From NCBI GenBank assembly GCA_001797845.1, contig MGQN01000006.1, forward strand, positions 4,726-17,274: DNA of 12,549 nt, in the 5' to 3' direction. This DNA is from Deltaproteobacteria bacterium RBG_16_44_11 (lineage in GTDB: Bacteria; Desulfobacterota; Syntrophia; Syntrophales; Smithellaceae). The position numbers were made by a program, and so were the translations under genes. Shown piece after piece: positions 7,033-12,549 of this stretch (the stretch's first letter is position 1; every line of letters starts with the position of its first letter). The notes under the pieces are model-generated. The model was not told the DNA's origin and made no database searches. It was given only the letters and a program-made list of their open reading frames with translations.

Positions 7033-7071
7033 TTTCTTTTTCTCACATGATATTGTTTAGCCTATTGGATT

Positions 7072-7632
7072 TTAACCAAGCTTACAAATATCAAGACACT
7101 TAATGACAAAATTTTTCTGTTGTTCTAAATAGTTTGAATGAATTGTTTCAAATTCCTCCATATCTTCGGAGTACACCAAAGACTTAAGCATATCTTCATA
7201 TATATCTCCAATTTGCTCAAGGTCTTTCCATAAATCATTATCTTCTAGGCGTTTTAATTGGACAGAATTGTATTCAAAATCAGGAATAAATTTTTCACTT
7301 TGCATTAACTTATCTATTGCTTTAAAATATTTATCCTTTATTCCCTTTGATAGAACAGTATGTTTCTTTTTAGTTTCTAAATAGTCATGTTTCTTTAAAG
7401 TCAACTTGTCAATTTCATCACTAGTGACGAATATAAATTTTAAAGCCCCATTAATTATTTCTTGCTGAAACTTATATTTTTCTGATTTTTTTTGAAATTC
7501 AAATTGCGATTTAGATACGTCAGATAATCTTTTTGTTAACGTTACTAATTTTCCTGTGACTATAAGCAATATAATAGTAACAACAAGTGTTATAACCGCG
7601 CAGACTGTCTGAATTACAACTAAATGGGTCAT
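7072..7632 (-). CDS. Unrecognised membrane-anchored protein, first gene of the island cassette
   Basis: No family was recognised. I start it at the ATG at 7632, because GAGGT lies 5 nt upstream (7637-7641). A TTG eight codons earlier lacks such a site. The 186-residue product has one clear N-terminal transmembrane helix at about 4-27 (rich in V, I, L and T), followed by K28, K34 and R35. The remaining 150 residues are therefore predicted to be cytoplasmic. They are highly charged with heptad-like helical stretches, notably about 30-60 (KRLSDVSKSQFEFQKKSEKY) and the C-terminal half, so coiled coils are likely. No enzymatic motif is visible. It precedes the HEPN-like gene on the same strand with a 39-nt gap. 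By analogy with other two-gene defence or toxin cassettes it could be a membrane partner or sensor; that is inference only. Confidence 0.65.
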   Translation of the reverse strand: MTHLVVIQTVCAVITLVVTIILLIVTGKLVTLTKRLSDVSKSQFEFQKKSEKYKFQQEIINGALKFIFVTSDEIDKLTLKKHDYLETKKKHTVLSKGIKDKYFKAIDKLMQSEKFIPDFEYNSVQLKRLEDNDLWKDLEQIGDIYEDMLKSLVYSEDMEEFETIHSNYLEQQKNFVIKCLDICKLG

Positions 7633-7636
7633 AATT

Positions 7637-7641
7637 ACCTC
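7637..7641 (-). promoter_or_regulatory. Ribosome binding site deciding the start of the membrane-protein gene
   Basis: Reading the minus strand, GAGGT stands 4-5 nt before the ATG at 7632, within TTTTGAGGTAATTATG. It makes that ATG the best start and rules against the upstream TTG at 7656. Confidence 0.6.
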
Positions 7642-7684
7642 AAAAGTTGTCACCAAGCATTTTTGCGATAATTAAAATATGTCT

Positions 7685-7703
7685 AATAGCACTATACGCT
7701 ATT
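7685..7703. repeat. Inverted repeat just outside the tRNA 3' end
   Basis: AATAGC (7685-7690) and GCTATT (7698-7703) flank seven bases. The site lies inside the island, six bases from the direct repeat. It could be a recombinase or excisionase binding site or a weak hairpin after the tRNA; no T-run follows in the transcribed direction. Confidence 0.35.
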
Positions 7704-7708
7704 GATTT

Positions 7709-7734
7709 TACTGGTCGGGGCGGCAGGATTTGAA
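7709..7734. repeat. Direct repeat within tRNA-Pro (putative proximal att site)
   Basis: This is the partner of 6379-6404, with 25 of 26 bases identical. It overlaps the tRNA from two bases beyond the CCA through the 3' acceptor strand into the T arm. Integration here keeps the tRNA whole because the element carries the replacement 3' end. Confidence 0.65.
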
Positions 7735-7788
7735 CCTGCGACATCCTGCTCCCAAAGCAGGCGCGCTACCAGGCTGCGCTACGCCCCG
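7712..7788 (-). tRNA. tRNA-Pro (anticodon TGG)
   Basis: On the minus strand the gene folds as a 77-nt cloverleaf with CCA encoded. The 7-bp acceptor stem CGGGGCG/CGCCCCG is perfect, the discriminator is A, the anticodon stem is CCTGC/GCAGG and its loop is TTTGGGA. The anticodon TGG at 7752-7754 reads CCA and probably other proline codons. The T arm has GGTTCAAATCC. The 5' end is only 5 nt after the rdgB stop, so it is probably co-transcribed with the amidase-rph-rdgB operon and cut out. The 3' end is the presumed integration target of the adjacent island. Confidence 0.96.
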
Positions 7789-7793
7789 ATTTT

Positions 7794-8390
7794 CTATTTT
7801 TTCGCTTTTGTCCGGAGGCTTTCTTTAAGTTGGGCAAAAGCCTGTCCGCGATGACTTATTTTATTTTTAATTTCCGCGGGCAATTCGGCCGCAGTCATTT
7901 TTAAGTCCGGCACCATAAATATAGGATCATAGCCGAACCCATTACTTCCGCGCGGCTCGTCAATAATTTGTCCGCGCCACTTGCCTTCAAAACAATCATA
8001 ACTGCCGTCTGTTCTGTAAAGCACCAATACACAACAAAAAGATGCGCCTCTACTTTCCTGCGGAACACCTTTTAATTTAGCTAATAATTTTTTATTATTC
8101 TCCGCGTCCGTAGCATTTTCTCCGGAATATCGCGCGGAATAAATCCCCGGTTCGCCTCCCAATACATCCACCTGTAAGCCGGAATCGTCCGCCAGAACAG
8201 TTTCACCGGTATAACCGGAAACTACTCTGGCTTTTTTAAGCGCGTTTTCTAAAAAATTTTTCCCGTCTTCGGCAATTTCAGGAACATTATCATAATTATT
8301 CAAGGAAGCCAGTTCGATATCCGTTCCTTCGAGCATATCGCTTATTTCTTTAATTTTTCCTCCATTGCGGGAAGCAAAAACAATTTTCAT
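7794..8390 (-). CDS. rdgB: dITP/XTP pyrophosphatase (RdgB/HAM1 family)
   Basis: The 198-residue length is typical for the family. The enzyme hydrolyses dITP, ITP and XTP to monophosphates and pyrophosphate, keeping deaminated purines out of DNA and RNA. Characteristic motifs are present: the N-terminal SRNGGK loop (7-12), LADDSGL with D68 and D69 (metal or catalytic acid), PGIYSARYSG (81-90), GFGYDPIF (151-158) and SHRGQA (179-184), which binds the base. The ATG overlaps the rph stop by 4 bp (ATGA), indicating translational coupling. The protein is cytoplasmic, without signal sequence. Nothing unusual is seen in the protein; the close tRNA downstream is the odd point. Confidence 0.97.
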   Translation of the reverse strand: MKIVFASRNGGKIKEISDMLEGTDIELASLNNYDNVPEIAEDGKNFLENALKKARVVSGYTGETVLADDSGLQVDVLGGEPGIYSARYSGENATDAENNKKLLAKLKGVPQESRGASFCCVLVLYRTDGSYDCFEGKWRGQIIDEPRGSNGFGYDPIFMVPDLKMTAAELPAEIKNKISHRGQAFAQLKESLRTKAKK

Positions 8391-9118
8391 TTCACCAGGT
8401 CACCCACAATTTCTTTTTGCCGGGCAATTATCTGCGAAATCCCTTTTGCCGCCAGTTCGCTCATATTATCCAGTTGTTTTTTATTGAAAGGAACTTGCTC
8501 GGCTGTGCCCTGTACTTCAATAAAGAGGCCGGAACCGGTCATGACAAAATTCATATCGACATCAGCTTTTGAATCTTCTTCGTATTCCAAATCAAGAAGG
8601 ATTTGATTGTCAACCATGCCTACGCTGATTGCCGATACATAATCACTGACGGGAATATTTTTTACGATTCCATCTAGCTTCAACTTTTTAAATAACTCCA
8701 CAAGCGCAATAAAACCACCGGTAATGGAAGCGGTTCTGGTTCCGCCGTCCGCTTGAATGACATCACAATCCACATAGATAGTTCTTTCTCCAAAAGCAGT
8801 TAAGTCCGAAACTGCCCGCAGCGAACGACCAATCAATCTTTGTATTTCGTGCGTCCGGCCTCCTAAACGTCCCCGCGAAGATTCCCTAACTGTTCTCGTT
8901 TGCGTGGACATGGGTAGCATCGAATATTCAGCGGTTATCCAACCTCTGCCTGTATTTTTTAGAAAAGGCGCTGTCTTATCTTCCAAAGATGCCGCGCAAA
9001 TTACCTTGGTATTGCCAAACTCCACCAAAACAGAACCGGCGGAACTTTTTAGATAATTATTAGTAAGACTAATAGGCCTTAGTTCATTAAATTTTCTCCC
9101 TCCGTTTCTTTTGATCAC
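8387..9118 (-). CDS. rph: Ribonuclease PH
   Basis: The 243-residue phosphorolytic exoribonuclease trims the 3' ends of tRNA precursors and other RNAs using inorganic phosphate. Family motifs are clear: RRAVS-like and RPI near the start (RKFNELRPI, 8-16), GRGWITAEYSMLP at 57-69, RLIGRSLRA at 94-102, and QADGGTRTASITG at 122-134, which carries phosphate- and metal-binding residues, plus VQGTAEQVPF near the C-terminus. The start is a GTG at 9118. AGGTGA overlapping the amidase stop (TGA at 9122-9124) is its ribosome binding site, so translation is coupled to the amidase. The stop overlaps the rdgB start. The rph-rdgB order is common in bacteria. The operon also ends with a tRNA gene whose 3' end this enzyme class processes. 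Confidence 0.97.
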   Translation of the reverse strand: MIKRNGGRKFNELRPISLTNNYLKSSAGSVLVEFGNTKVICAASLEDKTAPFLKNTGRGWITAEYSMLPMSTQTRTVRESSRGRLGGRTHEIQRLIGRSLRAVSDLTAFGERTIYVDCDVIQADGGTRTASITGGFIALVELFKKLKLDGIVKNIPVSDYVSAISVGMVDNQILLDLEYEEDSKADVDMNFVMTGSGLFIEVQGTAEQVPFNKKQLDNMSELAAKGISQIIARQKEIVGDLVK

Positions 9119-9121
9119 AAC

Positions 9122-9814
9122 TCACCTAAAAAACGATTTTATACCTTTGGATAGGGCTTTCGCGATTTCAACCTGTGCCTTAGGTGAAAGCAATTTCTTT
9201 TTGTCTTCGGTGTTAGAGGCAAAACTCATTTCCACAACCAAAGCGGGTATTAGTAATCCATCCATTATGGGTAAATCAGCTTCCCTTATGCCTCTTCCTT
9301 TCCGGGGGAATAAAGTATCCAAGTTTCTTTGAATAAAATGCGCCATTCTGACGGCCTCATTGAGATGTTTGTTTCTGGCCTGACTGGCGCTGTCTTTGTC
9401 CTTTTTTTTCGCTTCCATATCTCCTTTAAAACCCGGATAATACAACTCGAATCCGGAGGCCTTCTTACCAAAGCCGGAATTAATGTGCAGACTTAAAAAA
9501 AAGCCCGGTTTTATTTTCTCCAATATTTTTTTCCGCTCTTCTGGGCTGAGTTCTATATCGGAGTCGCGTGTTAAAATAACCTGTATGTTTCCTTCTTTAA
9601 CAAGTTCCTTCTGTAAGGCTAGAGCAATGGCAAGTGTTATATCCTTTTCATATACTTTATCCTTTATTTTAACACCCGTGTCTTTACCGCCGTGTGCAGG
9701 ATCAATAACAATTAGATGCTTTTCCCCGGCTGCCGATAATAAATTTACCCCACCCATAAAAACAGCAATTACTAAAATGCCCAGCAACAACATTTTATTG
9801 ATATTATGAAACAT
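9122..9814 (-). CDS. Exported N-acetylmuramoyl-L-alanine amidase (Amidase_3)
   Basis: The 230-residue zinc amidase cleaves the bond between N-acetylmuramic acid and L-alanine in peptidoglycan. The N-terminus (residues about 8-29) is a hydrophobic signal ending in SAAG, so export to the periplasm is predicted. Zinc ligands and catalytic residues fit the family: H41 in IDPAHGGKDTG, E56 in VYEKD, H110 in SLHINSG and catalytic E195 in VVEMSFASN. The usual IDPGHGG is IDPAHGG here. There are no extra AMIN or SPOR/LysM domains, so this is a minimal catalytic protein. A lysine-rich segment at about 130-150 lies where family members often carry the autoinhibitory helix. AAGGTG precedes the ATG and a clear promoter lies at 9843-9870. 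It is the first gene of the operon with rph and rdgB. Confidence 0.93.
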   Translation of the reverse strand: MFHNINKMLLLGILVIAVFMGGVNLLSAAGEKHLIVIDPAHGGKDTGVKIKDKVYEKDITLAIALALQKELVKEGNIQVILTRDSDIELSPEERKKILEKIKPGFFLSLHINSGFGKKASGFELYYPGFKGDMEAKKKDKDSASQARNKHLNEAVRMAHFIQRNLDTLFPRKGRGIREADLPIMDGLLIPALVVEMSFASNTEDKKKLLSPKAQVEIAKALSKGIKSFFR

Positions 9815-9842
9815 ATTTTCACCTTATATAAGTTTGCGCCTG

Positions 9843-9870
9843 CTTATAGCAAAGTAAACGCGTTTGTCAA
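9843..9870 (-). promoter_or_regulatory. Sigma-70 promoter of the amidase-rph-rdgB-tRNA-Pro operon
   Basis: On the minus strand TTGACA (9870-9865) is separated by 16 bp from TATAAG (9848-9843). This matches the -35 consensus fully and the -10 at five of six positions. It lies in the only sizeable gap between rel and the amidase, with the start codon 28 bp further on. Confidence 0.72.
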
Positions 9871-9901
9871 TGACCAATATGGTAATATTTATCGAATTTT
9901 C

Positions 9902-12043
9902 TCATTGACGCATCCGCTCAACGGATTTGACAAACTTTAACTGTCTAATCGCCGATAATATTTGATTAAGTTGATGCAAATCATTCACATCAATTATAAA
10001 ATTACAGCTGGCAATCATATCTGTAGTTTCCACTTCGGCATAACTAATATTGATATCAAAAGACGATATAACAGAACTGACTTCGGTCAACACTCCTTTG
10101 CTATCATCACATACTGCCTTTATGTGTACGGGATAAGCATTCTTCTGGCTTAAATTCCATTCGACATCTACAATTCTATCCGCGTCTAATTTTTTAATGT
10201 GGGGGCAAATTTGTGTATGCACGGTAATACCCCGTCCGCGCGAAATGTATCCCGATATTTTATCTCCCGGAATCGGATTACAGCACCGGGCAAACTTAAC
10301 CATCACATTATCAATGCCCGGCAGTGATATGCCCAGTGGTGGAGAAACTGTTGCTTTCTTTTTCACTTGTTCTTTTATTTGCTCGGGAACGCTTACCGAT
10401 TCTTTTGCCAGATAATGATTAACTATTTGCCGGGGTGAAATTCGTCCAAAACCGACCTGAGAAATCAAATCATCCAGAGTGGTTACAGAATGTTCCGCGA
10501 ATACTTTTTTGATTTCATCCGATTTGACATAATTGCTGAATTTTAAATTATGTCTTTTGAACTCTTTCTCCAATAAATCGCGGCCCAGAGTAATGCTGCT
10601 CTTTTTTTCTTCCGCGTTAATCCAATTTCGAATTTTAGAAATAGCCCTGGTTGTTACTACATTTTTCAGCCAATCTTTGCTGGGGTGGTGACCCGCTTGC
10701 GTTATGATTTCCACACGGTCGCCGTTTTGCAGTTTATATTTCAGGGGAACAATATTGCGATTAACCTTAGCGCCAATGCACTGATTCCCTACATCAGTAT
10801 GGATGCTATAGGCAAAGTCGATAGGAGTAGCCCCTTTGGGAAAAGATTTAACATCGCCGTGAGGCGTAAAAACATAAACTTCTTCCGGGAACAATGCCAG
10901 TTTTAAATCGGACATGAATTCCTTCGGATTTTTTATCTCCTGCTGGATTTCCAGCACTTCTCTGAGCTTTTTTATTTGGTTTTCTTCACCATCCTTATAA
11001 GCTCGTCCTTCCTTATAGCGCCAGTGAGCGGCAATGCCCTTTTCCGCCCATTCGTGCATCGCCCTTGTGCGTATTTGTATTTCCAGTCTTTCTCCGTAAG
11101 GCCCGATAACTGTGGTGTGTAAAGATTGATAGTTATTGGCTTTGGGCATGGCGATATAATCTTTGAATCTGCCGGGAACAGGTTTCCATAAAGAATGGAC
11201 AACGCTCAGCGTTTCATAGCATCCCTTTTCTTTATCGGTATCAAGTATAATGCGAAAAGCAATCAAATCATAAACCTCGTCAAAATTTATGTGCTGCTCA
11301 TGCATTTTTTTGTAAATTCCGTAAAGATGTTTTGCTCTTCCTTCCACTTCCCCCTTAATATTAAATTTCTCCAGCTCGGTATAGATTATTTTTTTCACTT
11401 CTTCGGTATACCGATTGCGGGATTCATTTGATTTAACGACGCGCATGGACAATTCGTTATACGCCTCGGGAGAGAGATACTGAAATGATAAATCCTCCAA
11501 CTCGGTTCTCATCCAATTGATTCCCAGACGATTGGCTAACGGTGCGTAAACATCAATTGTTTCCCTGGCAATATAAATCCTCTTATCCGGCGGTTGATAT
11601 TGCAACGTCCTCATATTATGGATACGGTCAGCCAGCCTAACCAGCAAAATGCGGATATCGGAAGACATGGCCAGAATCATCTTGCGGAAATTTTCCGCCT
11701 GTCTTTCCTCTTGCGAGCCAAAAGAAATAAGGCTGAGCTTTGTCAATCCGTTGACCAGAAAAGCCACGTCCTTGCCGAATTCACTTTCTACCTGCTCGGC
11801 TGTGCTCAATGTATCTTCTACGGTATCGTGCAATAATCCGCTAATGATTGTCGCCGCATCCATTTTCATATCCGCTAGAATACCCGCGACTTCCATCGGG
11901 TGAGTAAGATAAGGTTCGCCGGATAATCTTACCTGCCCCTGATGTACCGTCGCCGAATAGATATAAGCCTTCTTGATCATCTCCAACTCTTCCGCTGTTA
12001 GGTAAGATTGGGTCTTATCCAGAATATCTGTGATGCGTAACAT
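9902..12043 (-). CDS. rel: Bifunctional (p)ppGpp synthetase/hydrolase (long RelA/SpoT homologue)
   Basis: The 713-residue length is typical of long RSH proteins. The hydrolase HD domain spans about 25-180, with H48, H72, D73 (HDTVED at 72-77) and D139/N143 in RLADRIHN, all expected for activity. The synthetase domain spans about 230-345, with GRFKDY (291-296), YQSLHT (305-310) and EIQIRTRAMHEWAE (321-334). Its RFKD is the RxKD variant found in bifunctional enzymes, as opposed to the ExDD of synthetase-only RelA. The TGS domain is at about 387-448, a zinc-finger-like segment with C587 and C588 lies near 580-615, and an ACT domain runs from about 638 to the end. The protein makes and degrades the stringent-response alarmone in the cytoplasm. 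AGGA lies 6 nt before the ATG. The gene follows proS by 27 bp, so a shared transcript is likely, and it is followed by the amidase promoter. Confidence 0.97.
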   Translation of the reverse strand: MLRITDILDKTQSYLTAEELEMIKKAYIYSATVHQGQVRLSGEPYLTHPMEVAGILADMKMDAATIISGLLHDTVEDTLSTAEQVESEFGKDVAFLVNGLTKLSLISFGSQEERQAENFRKMILAMSSDIRILLVRLADRIHNMRTLQYQPPDKRIYIARETIDVYAPLANRLGINWMRTELEDLSFQYLSPEAYNELSMRVVKSNESRNRYTEEVKKIIYTELEKFNIKGEVEGRAKHLYGIYKKMHEQHINFDEVYDLIAFRIILDTDKEKGCYETLSVVHSLWKPVPGRFKDYIAMPKANNYQSLHTTVIGPYGERLEIQIRTRAMHEWAEKGIAAHWRYKEGRAYKDGEENQIKKLREVLEIQQEIKNPKEFMSDLKLALFPEEVYVFTPHGDVKSFPKGATPIDFAYSIHTDVGNQCIGAKVNRNIVPLKYKLQNGDRVEIITQAGHHPSKDWLKNVVTTRAISKIRNWINAEEKKSSITLGRDLLEKEFKRHNLKFSNYVKSDEIKKVFAEHSVTTLDDLISQVGFGRISPRQIVNHYLAKESVSVPEQIKEQVKKKATVSPPLGISLPGIDNVMVKFARCCNPIPGDKISGYISRGRGITVHTQICPHIKKLDADRIVDVEWNLSQKNAYPVHIKAVCDDSKGVLTEVSSVISSFDINISYAEVETTDMIASCNFIIDVNDLHQLNQILSAIRQLKFVKSVERMRQ

Positions 12044-12070
12044 TACTTATCCTAAGCTAATTTGACGCGG

Positions 12071-12549
12071 CTATTTTTCTGCCGGATTTAGGGCTTGATT
12101 GACAAATGTTTTTACTTCTTTAACAATCCCGTCAAGTGGATACAGCTTATTTTCACCGGTTTTTCTAACCCTCAATTCGACATTTCCTTGGGCAAGATTC
12201 TTCTGCCCAACTGTTATTCTTAAAGGAATTCCGATTAAATCCGCATCATTGAACTTTACGCCGGCTCTTTCATCCCGGTCGTCTAGGATGACTTCAATTC
12301 CCGCGTACAGCATTTCTTGATAAATTTTTTCCGCGGCATCGAAAACATTCTTTTCGTTTACATTCACCGGAGTTATAATCAAATGGAATGGCGCCAGAGG
12401 CACAGGCCAGATGATTCCATGGGTATCGTAATTTTGTTCAATGCAGGCGGCAGCAGTTCTTCCAATGCCAATTCCGTAGCAGCCCATAATCATAATTTTT
12501 TCCTGACCGTCTTTATCCAGATACACCGCTTTCATCGCCTGACTGTATT
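12071..12549 (-). CDS. proS: Proline--tRNA ligase, C-terminal part (start outside window)
   Basis: The frame runs to the window edge (residues YSQAM precede the first internal Met), so the gene begins beyond it. The segment matches the end of ProS. It has MIMGCYGIGIGRTAAACIEQ, the class II motif 3 with its ATP-binding arginine, and GIIWPVPLAPFHLIIT at the start of the anticodon-binding domain. The remaining Rossmann-like HGTP anticodon domain includes VILDDRDERAGVKFNDADLIGIPLRITVG. It charges tRNA-Pro with proline. It precedes rel by 27 bp. Its own substrate tRNA-Pro(TGG) is about 4 kb downstream on the same strand. Confidence 0.95.
   Translation of the reverse strand, partial: YSQAMKAVYLDKDGQEKIMIMGCYGIGIGRTAAACIEQNYDTHGIIWPVPLAPFHLIITPVNVNEKNVFDAAEKIYQEMLYAGIEVILDDRDERAGVKFNDADLIGIPLRITVGQKNLAQGNVELRVRKTGENKLYPLDGIVKEVKTFVNQALNPAEK

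Larger units (their letters stand above)
6379..7734. mobile_element. Small tRNA-Pro-associated genomic island with two genes
   Basis: The region is bounded by 26-bp direct repeats, one inside the 3' end of tRNA-Pro and the other at its far end. It holds two minus-strand genes and nothing else that looks coding. Base composition is visibly more AT-rich than the flanking rdgB, rph and lipoprotein genes. It lies downstream of the tRNA 3' end, where tRNA-targeting elements sit, and the tRNA itself stays intact. No integrase, excisionase or transposase is present, so it is either a deletion remnant or an element moved by a recombinase encoded elsewhere. Its foreign origin is inferred from repeats, position and composition. 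Confidence 0.6.

Noticed and set aside
7640..7711. Dedicated promoter for the island cassette (TATAGT near 7693)
   Set aside because: The TATAGT has no acceptable -35 box at the right distance and falls within the inverted repeat. Read-through from the rdgB-tRNA transcript is equally possible.
1..12549. CRISPR array, transposase, phage structural genes or integrase
   Set aside because: No series of regularly spaced repeats is present, and none of the translated frames shows transposase, integrase or phage motifs.

Overview
The window is an ordinary bacterial chromosome segment that is AT-leaning. Gene content suggests a deltaproteobacterium or syntroph-like anaerobe (Desulfobacterota, possibly Syntrophales). 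The clues are a CoA-transferase fused to a GNAT domain, an AlgC-type phosphohexomutase, and one bifunctional Rel protein next to proS. This assignment is inference from gene style only. The window splits into a rightward left half and a leftward right half that converge near 6.2-6.5 kb.

Left half (+ strand, 2-6137): the 3' part of a CoA-pyrophosphatase-type Nudix hydrolase is followed after 4 bp by a phosphoglycolate-phosphatase-like HAD hydrolase. An intergenic region with a good sigma-70-type promoter and a stem-loop leader precedes a 631-residue acetyl-CoA hydrolase/transferase with a C-terminal GNAT acetyltransferase domain. A phosphomannomutase/phosphoglucomutase lies 23 bp behind it. 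A separate lipoprotein with a carboxypeptidase-regulatory-like domain, a DUF1566-like domain and an OmpA-like domain ends the series at a strong intrinsic terminator (6172-6210).

Right half (- strand, read from 12549 down to 7712): the 3' part of proS, then rel ((p)ppGpp synthetase/hydrolase). A clear promoter then drives an N-acetylmuramoyl-L-alanine amidase, rph (RNase PH) and rdgB (ITP/XTP pyrophosphatase). The last two are coupled by a 4-bp overlap, and tRNA-Pro(TGG) starts only 5 nt after the rdgB stop.

The accessory part is 6379-7734. The last 26 bp of the tRNA-Pro region, including the encoded CCA and part of the T arm, is repeated directly at 6379-6404 with one mismatch. The repeats bracket about 1.3 kb of visibly more AT-rich DNA with just two genes, both on the minus strand. 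One encodes a membrane-anchored, charged, probably coiled-coil protein. The other encodes a 184-residue protein with an RNxxxH motif of the HEPN type. This looks like a tiny tRNA-targeted genomic island without an integrase, carrying a two-gene cassette that could be a defence or toxin-type system. It is the most interesting item in the window. Just outside its left end are two palindromic, REP-like repeats.
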